A stretch of DNA of 64,000 nucleotides from Kineobactrum sediminis (GTDB taxonomy: Bacteria; Pseudomonadota; Gammaproteobacteria; Pseudomonadales; Halieaceae): contig NZ_PKLZ01000009.1 of assembly GCF_002868715.1 (NCBI RefSeq), positions 153,145 through 217,144 on the forward strand, read 5' to 3'. A model generated the notes under the pieces. That model saw only the letters and a program-made list of their open reading frames with translations, searched no databases and was not told the DNA's origin. The position numbers and the translations under genes are program-made. Shown piece after piece: positions 1 through 8,438 of this stretch; the stretch's first letter is position 1; every line of letters begins with the position of its first letter.

Positions 1-278
1 AGAAGCGAACCCAGGTCAAAGAGATGAAGTTTCGTCCAGGGACGGAGGAAGGAGACTACCAGGTAAAACTACGCAACCTGGTGCGTTTTCTAGAGCAAGG
101 CGATAAAGCCAAGGTCACGCTGCGTTTTCGCGGTCGTGAAATGGCTCACCAGGAAATCGGCATGGAGCTACTCAAACGAGTAGAAGCTGATCTGGCCGAA
201 TTGGGCGCTGTTGAGCAATTTCCTAAAATGGAAGGCCGACAGTTGACCATGGTGATCGCACCCAGGAAGAAGAGCTAG
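1..278 (+). CDS. infC: Translation initiation factor IF-3, C-terminal part (5' end outside window)
   Basis: The reading frame is open from base 3 with no start codon in view, giving the last 91 or so residues of a protein normally about 180 long. The stretch [20 protein letters not shown] is the well-known start of the IF-3 C-terminal domain, which binds the 30S subunit and discriminates the initiator tRNA. It ends in a basic tail (APRKKS). The next genes are rpmI and rplT, the usual infC operon partners. An internal ATG at 24 is not the start, because the homologous sequence continues upstream to the window edge. The family call is near certain. Confidence 0.97.
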   Translation, partial: KRTQVKEMKFRPGTEEGDYQVKLRNLVRFLEQGDKAKVTLRFRGREMAHQEIGMELLKRVEADLAELGAVEQFPKMEGRQLTMVIAPRKKS

Positions 279-336
279 GGCCTGTGAATGCCTTTTTTCT
301 TCATTTTATATTGATGCAAATGCGGAGTATCTAACG

Positions 337-531
337 ATGCCAAAAGCTAAAATTCACAGCGGGGCTGCCAAGCGTTTCAAGAAAACTGCTGGTGGCTACA
401 AGCGCAAGAGCGCTCACAAGAGTCACATCCTGACCAAGATGACAACCAAGCGCAAGCGTCAGCTGCGCGGAACCTCTCTGGTTCATGCCAGTGATAAGGT
501 GCACGTAGACCGGATGTTCCGGGCCTGCTAA
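337..531 (+). CDS. rpmI: 50S ribosomal protein L35
   Basis: This encodes a 64-residue, strongly basic protein with the L35 signature [17 protein letters not shown] and the basic [11 protein letters not shown] stretch. Length and sequence fit the family. L35 is a small structural protein of the large ribosomal subunit. GGAG at 324-327 lies 9 bases before the ATG. The gene sits 58 bases after infC and 31 bases before rplT in the conserved infC-rpmI-rplT order. In E. coli this operon is autoregulated by L20 through an RNA structure around rpmI; whether that operates here was not tested. Confidence 0.98.
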   Translation: MPKAKIHSGAAKRFKKTAGGYKRKSAHKSHILTKMTTKRKRQLRGTSLVHASDKVHVDRMFRAC

Positions 532-562
532 ACGGTTATTCATTTTAGATTAGGAGAAGACC

Positions 563-919
563 ATGCCTCGCGTAAAACGTGGTGTAACGGCTCATCGCCG
601 TCACAAGAAAATCCTGAAGCAGGCCAAGGGCTATTATGGCGCCCGTAGCCGTGTGTTTCGTGTTGCCAAACAGGCTGTTACCAAAGCCGGTCAGTACGCA
701 TACCGTGACCGTCGCCAGCGCAAGCGTCAGTTCCGAGCGCTGTGGATCACGCGTATCAATGCCCAGTCCCGCGCCAATGGCCTGAGCTACAGCCGCCTGA
801 TCAATGGCCTGAAGAAAGCCAGCATTGGCCTGGATCGTCGCGTCCTTTCGGACCTGGCGGTGCGTGACAAGCCGGCTTTTGCAGCGATTGTGGAACAAGC
901 AAAGGCCGCGCTGGCCTGA
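563..919 (+). CDS. rplT: 50S ribosomal protein L20
   Basis: This 118-residue protein begins [19 protein letters not shown] and has the basic N-terminal extension and globular C-terminal domain of L20, at the usual length. L20 binds 23S rRNA early in large-subunit assembly and represses its own operon in E. coli. The start is fixed by AGGAGA at 552-557, five bases before the ATG. A strong hairpin terminator follows at 968-1000, so the ribosomal genes and pheST may be partly separate transcription units. Confidence 0.98.
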   Translation: MPRVKRGVTAHRRHKKILKQAKGYYGARSRVFRVAKQAVTKAGQYAYRDRRQRKRQFRALWITRINAQSRANGLSYSRLINGLKKASIGLDRRVLSDLAVRDKPAFAAIVEQAKAALA

Positions 920-967
920 GTCCGTCCCTGCCGCTTGCGCGGTTCGCTGTTGGTTTAAGCAAGATCG

Positions 968-1000
968 AAAAGGGAAAGGGCGTTGCTCTTTCCCTTTTTT
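968..1000 (+). terminator. Rho-independent terminator after rplT
   Basis: A long hairpin pairs AAAAGGGAAAG on the left with CTTTCCCTTTT on the right across a short GC-containing loop, and it ends in a run of T. It lies about 50 bases after the rplT stop codon. In E. coli an attenuator controls pheST from this intergenic region; here no phenylalanine-rich leader peptide was found before the hairpin. Confidence 0.85.
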
Positions 1001-1053
1001 GTTTGGTGATTGGTTGGTTTGGCGGTATTTGGGTTCGGCAGTGAATTGTCGTA

Positions 1054-1165
1054 CGGCACAGGCGGTGGGGGCCTGCCCGGACACGCCACAAGTACGTCCC
1101 TGTAGGCTCGGCGGCGGCCATCCATGGCCGCCGACGGTCCGGGCAGGCCCCCACCGCCTGTGCCG
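1054..1165. repeat. Long palindromic element, copy 1 (28-bp perfect arms)
   Basis: Bases 1054-1081 and 1138-1165 are perfect inverted repeats of 28 bp (arm begins CGGCACAGGCGG). They enclose a 56-base interior that contains a second palindrome around CCATCCATGG. Read on the minus strand, the interior shares a core with copy 2: CATGGATG, then GGACG, then GGCGTGTCC. The arm sequence is unrelated to that of copy 2. It has no coding support and no transposase. It resembles REP-like or MITE-like intergenic repeats, but I do not recognise a named family. Confidence 0.85.
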
Positions 1166-1245
1166 CACTACCTCGGCGAGCTGAATATTATCGCTGAAGA
1201 AGAAAACGTGGCCGTGGTTAGAAGCTGGCACACAGGCAGCCTTGA

Positions 1246-1347
1246 GCGGGCAGGAGAACGGTTCCGGGACTGTGTGAGACATGGATGTCGAGGACAAGCC
1301 CCCATGGACGGGTTCACGGCGTGTCCCGGAACCGTTCTCCTGCCCGC
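1246..1347. repeat. Long palindromic element, copy 2 (25-bp perfect arms)
   Basis: Bases 1246-1270 and 1323-1347 are perfect inverted repeats of 25 bp (arm begins GCGGGCAGGAGAAC). The interior carries CATGGATG, a second CCATGGACG and GGCGTGTCC on the plus strand. These match the interior of copy 1 in the opposite orientation, although the arms differ. Copy 2 ends 61 bases before the pheS start, so it could form a very stable structure in the pheST leader RNA. Confidence 0.85.
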
Positions 1348-1395
1348 GCGAGGCGGCGGAAGTACTACACAAATCAAGGTCATACGACCCCGTGA

Positions 1396-2442
<1,047 letters not shown>

Positions 2443-2463
2443 CAGACCACGGAGAAATGTAGA

Positions 2464-4854
2464 GTGAAGATTAGCGAACAATGGCTGCGTGAATGGGTTA
2501 ACCCCGCACTGACTACCGAAGAACTGGCGCACCAAATCACCATGGCAGGCCTCGAAGTGGATGCCATTGAGCCTGTTGCCGGCGTTTTCAGCGGTGTTGT
2601 AGTGGCGGAGATCGTGACCGCGGAGCAGCACCCGGATGCCGACAAACTGCGGGTATGCACAGTCAATACAGGCGGTGGGACTGTACAGATCGTGTGTGGC
2701 GCTCCCAACGCCCGAGCGGGCCTGAAGACGCCGCTGGCGCAGGTTGGCGCAGTGCTACCGGGTGATTTCAGGATCAAAAAAGCGAAATTACGAGGTGTTG
2801 AGTCCCAGGGAATGCTGTGTGCGGAGCAGGAACTCGGCCTCTCGGACGCCAATGCCGGCCTGATGGAGCTGCCGGCAGATGCACCGGTCGGGACTGACTT
2901 GCGCTCTTACCTGGCGCTGGATGACCACCTGATTGAGATAGGCCTTACACCCAATCGTGCCGACTGCCTGAGTATCGCCGGCATCGCCCGCGAAGTGGGG
3001 CTGTTGAATGCACTCCCGGTCAGCGCGATTGGGTGTGACCCGGTGCCCGCCACCGTCGAAGATACTTTCTCCGTGCGCCTGGAGGCTCCGCAAGGCTGCC
3101 CGCGCTATGCGGGCAGGATCATTAAAGGTATTGATATCAGCAGGCCTTCGCCCCTGTGGCTGCAGGAGAAACTGCGTCGTTGTGGCTTACGCAGTATTGA
3201 TGCGGTGGTGGATGTGACCAATTACATTCTGCTCGAGCTGGGCCAGCCGATGCATGCATTTGATCTCGGTAAACTGCAGGGCGGCATTGTAGTCCGCACA
3301 GCCCGTCAGGGTGAAACACTGGCTTTACTGGATGGCCAGAGCGTTAACCTGCGCGAAAATACATTGGTGATTGCTGACCACAGTGCACCGGTTGCCATGG
3401 CTGGAATCATGGGCGGCGACCCAACCGCTGTCGACGATAAAACCTGCGACCTGTTCCTCGAGTCAGCATTTTTCACCCCGGACCTGCTGGCGGGTAAGGC
3501 CCGTGGCTATGGCCTGCATACCGACTCGTCCCACCGGTTTGAGCGCGGCGTGGACTTCCGTCTGCAGCGCCGGGCACTGGAGCGCGCCACACGCTTGCTG
3601 CTTGACATTGTCGGTGGTGAGGCAGGGCCGGTAACCGAAGTGGTAGATGAACCCTGCCTGCCGCTGCTGCCTCCCGTCACCTTGCGTCGGGCGCGTATCC
3701 CGCGCCTGCTGGGCTTCGAGTTGCCGGATACCGAGGTTGAACGCATTCTGGCTGGTCTGGGGCTCATTGTTGTGGCAACGGAAGAGGGCTGGACCTGCGA
3801 AATTCCGAGCTGGCGTTTTGATATCAGTATTGAAGTGGACCTGCTGGAGGAGCTGGCGCGGGTGTATGGCTATAACCGGCTACCGGTAAGTCATATCCGG
3901 GCCGATCTGGTAATACCTGCCAGGGCTGAGGCGCGACTGTCTATCCGCGACCTGCGCCGCCATCTCGGCGCCCGGGGTTATCGGGAAGCCATAACCTACA
4001 GCTTTATCGATCCGCAGATGCAACGGCTGTTCGATCCGGACACCAAAGCGGTAGCACTGGAGAATCCGATTTCCGCTGATATGGCGGTGATGCGCAGCAG
4101 CCTGTTACCAGGGCTAGCCGCCGCCGTTCTTCGCAACAGTAATCGCCAGCAGGGAAGGGTACGCCTGTTTGAAACCGGACTGCGCTTTATACCCGGTGAG
4201 GCCGAGGGTAATGTTGCCGGCCTGCGCCAGGAACCGACACTGGCGATGATCATCAGTGGCCAGCGCTTTGCCGAATCGTGGGCGGTAGCCACGGCTCCGG
4301 CTGATTATTTTGACCTCAAGGGAGACCTTGAAAGCTTGTTGGGTATTGGGGGAGCTGCCGATAAATTCAGTTTTCGTGCGGCGCAACACCCCGCCTTACA
4401 CCCGGGACAGACCGCCGAGCTGATCCGGAATGACAAGGTTGTCGGCATTCTCGGGGCCCTGCATCCCGGAGTGTTGGCGGAACTCGATCTGGTGGGACCC
4501 GTATTTGCCTGCGAAGTTGATCTCGCTGCAGTACTTGAGGGGGAGTTGCCCCGGTTCAGTGAATTGTCACGGTTTCCCGAAGTGCGTCGTGATATTGCGA
4601 TTGTCGTTGATAAGACGGTTGCTGCCGCCACTTTGCTGGAAACTGTTCGAAACACAGCGGGGGCTTACCTGACGGAGTTAAGGTTGTTTGATGTCTATCA
4701 AGGCAAAGGTATTGATCCTGAACGAAAAAGCCTCGCCTTTGGTTTGACTTTCAGGGATCAAACGCGCACTCTTAGCGACGAAGTGGTGAACCATGCCATG
4801 GATCAAGTTATTGATTCCTTGGAAAAAAATTACAATGCTGAGCTCAGGAACTAG
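2464..4854 (+). CDS. pheT: Phenylalanine--tRNA ligase beta subunit
   Basis: This 796-residue partner of PheS is close to the usual length of about 795. Domains in order are an N-terminal EMAP-like tRNA-binding domain (about 40-150, with HPDADKLRVC), B3/B4 editing domain, B5 domain, catalytic-like core, and a C-terminal anticodon-binding FDX-ACB domain containing FPEVRRDIAIVVD. The start is GTG at 2464, supported by GGAG at 2451-2454 nine bases upstream. The gene lies between pheS and ihfA as in most gammaproteobacteria. Confidence 0.98.
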   Translation: MKISEQWLREWVNPALTTEELAHQITMAGLEVDAIEPVAGVFSGVVVAEIVTAEQHPDADKLRVCTVNTGGGTVQIVCGAPNARAGLKTPLAQVGAVLPGDFRIKKAKLRGVESQGMLCAEQELGLSDANAGLMELPADAPVGTDLRSYLALDDHLIEIGLTPNRADCLSIAGIAREVGLLNALPVSAIGCDPVPATVEDTFSVRLEAPQGCPRYAGRIIKGIDISRPSPLWLQEKLRRCGLRSIDAVVDVTNYILLELGQPMHAFDLGKLQGGIVVRTARQGETLALLDGQSVNLRENTLVIADHSAPVAMAGIMGGDPTAVDDKTCDLFLESAFFTPDLLAGKARGYGLHTDSSHRFERGVDFRLQRRALERATRLLLDIVGGEAGPVTEVVDEPCLPLLPPVTLRRARIPRLLGFELPDTEVERILAGLGLIVVATEEGWTCEIPSWRFDISIEVDLLEELARVYGYNRLPVSHIRADLVIPARAEARLSIRDLRRHLGARGYREAITYSFIDPQMQRLFDPDTKAVALENPISADMAVMRSSLLPGLAAAVLRNSNRQQGRVRLFETGLRFIPGEAEGNVAGLRQEPTLAMIISGQRFAESWAVATAPADYFDLKGDLESLLGIGGAADKFSFRAAQHPALHPGQTAELIRNDKVVGILGALHPGVLAELDLVGPVFACEVDLAAVLEGELPRFSELSRFPEVRRDIAIVVDKTVAAATLLETVRNTAGAYLTELRLFDVYQGKGIDPERKSLAFGLTFRDQTRTLSDEVVNHAMDQVIDSLEKNYNAELRN

Positions 4855-4866
4855 GCCCTAACCCCG

Positions 4867-5172
4867 ATGACCGCCCTCACAAAATCCGAGATGGCCGAAC
4901 GCCTGTTTGAAGAGCTGGGGCTCAACAAACGTGAGGCAAAGGAGATTGTTGAACTCTTCTTTGAGGAAATTCGCGCGAGCCTGGAAGGTAATGAACAGGT
5001 CAAGCTCTCCGGCTTTGGTAATTTTGACCTGCGCGACAAGAGCCAGCGTCCCGGGCGTAATCCCAAGACCGGGGAAGAAATCCCCATTTCCGCACGCCGG
5101 GTGGTGACTTTTCGCCCTGGCCAGAAGTTGAAGGCACGGGTAGAAGAATATGCTGGAACCGAGTCACAATAA
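4867..5172 (+). CDS. ihfA: Integration host factor subunit alpha
   Basis: This is a 101-residue DNA-bending protein of the HU/IHF family. It begins [18 protein letters not shown] and carries the DNA-intercalating arm motif [18 protein letters not shown], both typical of IhfA rather than HU. IHF acts as a heterodimer with IhfB in recombination, replication and transcription. It starts 12 bases after pheT, and its 3' end overlaps the next gene by 23 bases. Confidence 0.97.
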   Translation: MTALTKSEMAERLFEELGLNKREAKEIVELFFEEIRASLEGNEQVKLSGFGNFDLRDKSQRPGRNPKTGEEIPISARRVVTFRPGQKLKARVEEYAGTESQ

Positions 5173-5512
5173 CGAACTGCCGGTGATTCCCGGCAAACGC
5201 TATTTCACCATTGGTGAAGTCAGCGAGCTGTGTGCGGTGAAGCCCCATGTACTGCGCTACTGGGAACAGGAGTTTCCGCAGCTCAAGCCGGTCAAGCGTC
5301 GCGGTAATCGCCGCTACTACCAGCGCGAGGACGTGCTCACAATTCGCCAGATTCGCACGTTGCTTTACGAAGAAGGTTACACTATCGGCGGTGCGCGTCA
5401 GCGTATGACCACGGAAGAGCCGGACGCAGTTCGCCTGAGTGGCCACGCTGTGATCAAAGAGACCATCGAAGAACTGGAAGATGTACTAAGAGTGCTCACG
5501 CCGGGCAAATAG
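5150..5512 (+). CDS. MerR-family transcriptional regulator linked to ihfA
   Basis: This 120-residue protein has an N-terminal MerR winged helix ([22 protein letters not shown], about residues 20-45), then [13 protein letters not shown] and a dimerisation helix. It lacks a cysteine-containing C-terminal effector domain, so a metal sensor is unlikely. A MerR-like gene directly after ihfA is conserved in many gammaproteobacteria, although its target is generally unknown. It starts inside the 3' end of ihfA, which suggests translational coupling. Confidence 0.88.
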   Translation: MLEPSHNNELPVIPGKRYFTIGEVSELCAVKPHVLRYWEQEFPQLKPVKRRGNRRYYQREDVLTIRQIRTLLYEEGYTIGGARQRMTTEEPDAVRLSGHAVIKETIEELEDVLRVLTPGK

Positions 5513-5515
5513 AGT

Positions 5516-5543
5516 TTGTCTTCGAGCGCCCATTCAGTATAAT
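5516..5543 (+). promoter_or_regulatory. Sigma-70 promoter of tRNA-Pro
   Basis: TTGTCT at 5516-5521 and a perfect TATAAT at 5538-5543 are separated by 16 bases. A GC-rich discriminator follows (GCGCGGC), typical of stringently controlled stable-RNA promoters. The tRNA begins 25 bases after the -10 box. Confidence 0.75.
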
Positions 5544-5567
5544 GCGCGGCTCTCGCAAAGAGACTTT

Positions 5568-5644
5568 CGGGGCGTAGCGCAGCCTGGTAGCGCACCACAC
5601 TGGGGGTGTGGTGGTCGCAGGTTCAAATCCTGCCGTCCCGACCA
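5568..5644 (+). tRNA. tRNA-Pro (anticodon GGG)
   Basis: This 77-base cloverleaf includes an encoded 3' ACCA. The acceptor stem pairs CGGGGCG with CGTCCCG. The D-stem is GCGC/GCGC, the anticodon stem CCACA/TGTGG closes the loop CTGGGGG (anticodon GGG), and the T-arm is GCAGG-TTCAAAT-CCTGC. It reads CCC (and CCU) codons. The segment just downstream carries insertion-sequence remains and a toxin-antitoxin pair, as often seen behind tRNA genes, but I found no repeat of the tRNA 3' end that would mark an att site. Confidence 0.97.
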
Positions 5645-5678
5645 TATTTATTATATTAATCAGTAGCTTAGGTTCTAG

Positions 5679-5816
5679 GCTCTACCCACTTAACGGGGGA
5701 TGGACCGGTTTTCACTAAGCCCGATTGATAATGCCATCCGAACGCCGTACCGCGGCTCTACCCAATTAACGGGGGATGAGCCAGTTTTCACTAAACCCTG
5801 TTGATGATGCCATTCC
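5679..5816. repeat. Tandem imperfect repeat, two units at a 75-bp period
   Basis: Unit 1 (5679-5739) and unit 2 (5754-5816) both begin GGCTCTACCCA-TTAACGGGGGATG. They continue with a recognisable copy of GTTTTCACTAA and end in ATGCCAT(T)CC. They differ at scattered positions. Unit 2 overlaps the 3' end of the transposase remnant, so the repeats probably represent duplicated ends of the same decayed insertion sequence. Confidence 0.7.
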
Positions 5817-5982
5817 ATCCACAATGGGTTAAGACCCTCAGTCGGTAATTTTCAAAGTTTCTGAATCCATACGCTCTCCTCGACATCATTTCCATCTTGT
5901 TGTGCAAGCCCTCGGTCCCAAGGTGACTTTCTGTAAAGTCGCGCCTGAGAGCCGTCGACCAGGAAGGAAACCAGTTTCCCAA
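5791..5982 (-). pseudogene. C-terminal remnant of an ISL3-type transposase
   Basis: About 63 codons are open on the minus strand. They contain EGLHNKMEMMSRRAYGFRNF followed by ENYRLRVL, which closely matches the conserved C-terminus of ISL3-like DDE transposases (EGLNxKIKxxKRRAYGFRxFxxFRLRxL). Nothing recognisable precedes it, so the gene is only a tail. The family assignment rests on this motif alone. Confidence 0.7.
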
Positions 5983-6012
5983 AGTGCCCTTTAATGCGTA
6001 TAAGTACCTTTA

Positions 6013-6041
6013 GTGGCACTAGTGGTCTTTTGCGCTATAAT
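6013..6041 (+). promoter_or_regulatory. Probable sigma-70 promoter of the toxin-antitoxin operon
   Basis: A perfect TATAAT lies at 6036-6041, with a weak -35 candidate (GTGGCA, 6013-6018) 17 bases upstream. The antitoxin start codon is 34 bases after the -10 box. A weak -35 would fit an autorepressed operon. Confidence 0.5.
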
Positions 6042-6074
6042 TATCCCCCAGCGACATTAAAAGAGGGATCCGTT

Positions 6075-6527
6075 ATGAAAAGCGATGCAGTAAAGGTGCC
6101 GGCGCCGCAAGGCCCGGAACGTGGTGTGGTCGCTCAGGCACGCCGGTTGCTGCAAAGTCTTTCCTGGCTGGCGCCAGCGGCGATGCTGAATAGTAAGGGC
6201 GGTCGTGATTTTGGCCGTCAGATAGAGGATTCGATCGCGGAAATCAACGAAGGAAAAGGTGTGCTGCGTTTGCAGATCCGTAGGCGCGATGCCGCGGTAG
6301 TGGTCAGTGTCGACCACTATGAAGAGATGGTACGGATGAAGGCCTTGTGTGCCGAGCTGGTGGACCGGGTGAAGGAAAAGGAGATCGCCGGAGCCGCTGG
6401 CAAGTATGAAGCGCTGTATCAGCGAATTACTTCGTCGACTTCCCGCCGTGCCGCAGATGCGTTGTTCTCGGTGACGGGCGAGGAGCTGCGGGAATCCTAC
6501 AAGCCAGGTAAGACCGAGGGCTCGTGA
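6075..6527 (+). CDS. Probable Phd/YefM-like antitoxin of a zeta-like toxin
   Basis: This is a 150-residue protein if translation starts at ATG 6075, which is preceded by AGAGGGA eight bases upstream. An upstream in-frame ATG at 5994 lacks a ribosome site. The middle part contains SIAEINEGKGVLRLQ, then AAVVVSVDHYEEMVRM, reminiscent of the Phd/YefM fold, where a short strand precedes V-x-Y-E/D. The C-terminus is helical and basic, suitable for toxin binding. Its stop overlaps the toxin start by 4 bases, the usual arrangement of type II toxin-antitoxin pairs. The antitoxin role is inferred mainly from this context. Confidence 0.6.
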   Translation: MKSDAVKVPAPQGPERGVVAQARRLLQSLSWLAPAAMLNSKGGRDFGRQIEDSIAEINEGKGVLRLQIRRRDAAVVVSVDHYEEMVRMKALCAELVDRVKEKEIAGAAGKYEALYQRITSSTSRRAADALFSVTGEELRESYKPGKTEGS

Positions 6528-7135
6528 TTACGGTGATCGCCGGGGTGAATGGCGCCGGCAAGAGTTCGCTGGCCGGCGCTTATCTTCGACACAGCGGGGC
6601 TGATTATTTCAATCCGGATGAAATCGCCCGTCGCCTGCGGGCCGATGATCCCGGTCTGTCGGGGACCGATGCGAACGCACAAGCCTGGCAGATGGGCTAC
6701 GAGCTGTTGTTACGTGCGATCGGGGAGGGACAGGACTATGTCTTTGAAACCACCCTGGGCGGTAACACCATCTGCCAGACACTGCACGACGCGATCGACC
6801 AGGGAGAGGCTGTCAGAATATTTTTCGTGGGCCTGGATTCGCCGGAACTGCATATTGTTCGCGTAAAGGCCCGGGTCAGCCGCGGCGGTCACCCGATTTC
6901 GGAAGCCAAGATCCGCGAGCGCTGGATCAGTGCGATTCACAATCTGATGGGACTGATCCCGCGCTGTGCAGCCGTGAGCGTCTTCGACAATTCGGCGGAA
7001 GATGTGGGGTTGGGACCCAGTCCGGTTTGCCTGTTCACCCTACAGGACGATTACTTCGTTAGCCCGCCCGTGGATCCGATGCCAGATTGGGCAAAACCTC
7101 TCGCTGCTGTAGCCATCACCAGAACACTTTCCTGA
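6524..7135 (+). CDS. Zeta-toxin-like P-loop kinase
   Basis: This 203-residue protein starts at GTG 6524, overlapping the preceding stop. Walker A is GVNGAGKSS at residues 7-15. YFNPDEIARRLR and FETTLGG follow, which are the hallmarks of the zeta-toxin/UDP-GlcNAc kinase family. Characterised zeta toxins phosphorylate UDP-N-acetylglucosamine and block wall synthesis; the substrate here is unknown. The gene ends just before an unrelated insertion-sequence end. It is intact by length and motifs. Confidence 0.8.
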   Translation: MITVIAGVNGAGKSSLAGAYLRHSGADYFNPDEIARRLRADDPGLSGTDANAQAWQMGYELLLRAIGEGQDYVFETTLGGNTICQTLHDAIDQGEAVRIFFVGLDSPELHIVRVKARVSRGGHPISEAKIRERWISAIHNLMGLIPRCAAVSVFDNSAEDVGLGPSPVCLFTLQDDYFVSPPVDPMPDWAKPLAAVAITRTLS

Positions 7136-7252
7136 TGCCCAGCAGTAATGCGATCGGGTCCTTGCAGGCGAGACCTTTGATCTCCTGGCTGAGTTAATGC
7201 CATTTTCATAATCCACGAAAGCGGCGTAGATTGGCCAAGCGTGATCTTGAGT

Positions 7253-7294
7253 ATTTAGCCGTCTTAGAGCCGTCCGTGGAAGTGGGGTAGACCC
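7253..7294 (-). repeat. Insertion-sequence end fragment, copy of the sequence at 63959-64000
   Basis: Read on the minus strand, these 42 bases match 63959-64000 at 38 positions (shared core CTTCCACGGACGG and ACGGCTAAAT). The TACCCC...GGAC layout resembles the ends of IS3-family elements. No transposase lies nearby. The flanking bases 7136-7409 hold no other feature I can name. Confidence 0.6.
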
Positions 7295-7409
7295 TTGATA
7301 CCCCAGTGGATGAAGCCTTTGCGGACTATTCATGGCCGTCAAAATAATTAGTGGCGGTTTAACTGCTCGGCCTCATTGAGCAGGGAGACGATGATGGACA
7401 GGCGGGGGG

Positions 7410-8219
7410 TTAGTGCTTGCCATTCAGCGCCCAGTCATAGTTGAGGAAGTTAATTTCGATCAAGTGTTGATTTTTTTTGATTCTGGATAACGACGGCCCC
7501 CCTAAAGTATTAGCGTAAGGTGCGATAAATTCGGCCAGAGAATCGATCCCCTGCCACCCGCGCTGAAAATCCTCCCGGTACCATTTGAAAATGGAGGACA
7601 GTTCAAACCGTCCGTTGCGATAGCGGTTGCGGTTGGCGTCTGACAGAAAGCGGCGGGTCTGGTCTTCCAGCTGATAAGTGAGCCGCTCACCCACATAGGC
7701 TTCGTTGCGCAGGGCCGGGCAACCGATAGCGGCGCAGTTGACAGCGAAGTGGATACGCGGCTCGTTGAAGCGGCCGGGCTCCCGGATCACCTCGTGTTCG
7801 ATCCAGTCCAGGTGCCGTGGTTGCCCCAGAAAGGTGAAAAAATCCATCTTCCAGGGATTATTGAACCAGCCGCCAATGTCCCGAATGGAATCCACTGGCC
7901 AGTGGTTCAGGATCAGGCGAACGGTGAAGGCGTTGTAGGCATTGATCAGAAAGGCGAGTTGTTGTTCCTGGGGCCACTGCGCAAATTCGTCTTTTGAAAC
8001 TCTACTGAGGTTGTCGAGATAGGCATCCAGAATTGCATGTTCACGGCGAAAGCTTTGGTAATCCACCTGGCTGGCCACGCCGTTATCGATCCAGTACACA
8101 TGTTTTTGCAGTAATTGATGCCACAGTGTGTGCTCATGGTCGAAGGCATTGGAATTTTCAGCCTGTGTGGTCATGGTCAGAGCCAGCATAAAAGTCCCGA
8201 GTAGGATTTTGGCCAACAT
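7410..8219 (-). CDS. Exported DUF547-domain protein
   Basis: This encodes 269 residues from ATG 8219, chosen because AAGGAGA stands a few bases upstream. A signal peptide (MLAKILLGTFMLALTMTTQA) is followed by the DUF547 core with LAFLINAYNAFTVRLIL and HFAVNCAAIGCPALRNEAY. The family is widespread in aquatic bacteria and its biochemical role is unknown; a papain-like fold has been proposed. The frame stays open 73 codons further upstream, to an ATG directly after the antiporter stop. That extension (KGWQVLATTGLY...) faintly resembles a methylglyoxal-synthase-like domain but has no ribosome site. Confidence 0.8.
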   Translation of the reverse strand: MLAKILLGTFMLALTMTTQAENSNAFDHEHTLWHQLLQKHVYWIDNGVASQVDYQSFRREHAILDAYLDNLSRVSKDEFAQWPQEQQLAFLINAYNAFTVRLILNHWPVDSIRDIGGWFNNPWKMDFFTFLGQPRHLDWIEHEVIREPGRFNEPRIHFAVNCAAIGCPALRNEAYVGERLTYQLEDQTRRFLSDANRNRYRNGRFELSSIFKWYREDFQRGWQGIDSLAEFIAPYANTLGGPSLSRIKKNQHLIEINFLNYDWALNGKH

Positions 8220-8438
8220 GAAATCTCCTTTTACAGTTGCCATTGATGATAACGTGCCAAGCCCCAGGTTGATGGCCAGATCGATAATGCTTTGGCAATC
8301 GCCTGGTGTCGTGGTGAATCGGCACGCGGTGTCGAAGTTTTCCAGGGCGGTGCTTTCCGTGATCCCAAGTTCAAGGCACTCAGTGTATAACCCTGTGGTG
8401 GCCAGCACCTGCCAGCCTTTCCTGGCCAGGGAGTGCAT

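Noticed and set aside
5568..7300. Integrative element with att sites at tRNA-Pro
   Set aside because: No integrase gene and no second copy of the tRNA 3' end were found in the window.
8220..8438. N-terminal extension of the DUF547 protein as a separate domain
   Set aside because: It faintly resembles a methylglyoxal-synthase-like fold, but the downstream ATG has a strong ribosome site followed by a signal peptide, so the extension is not part of the exported protein.
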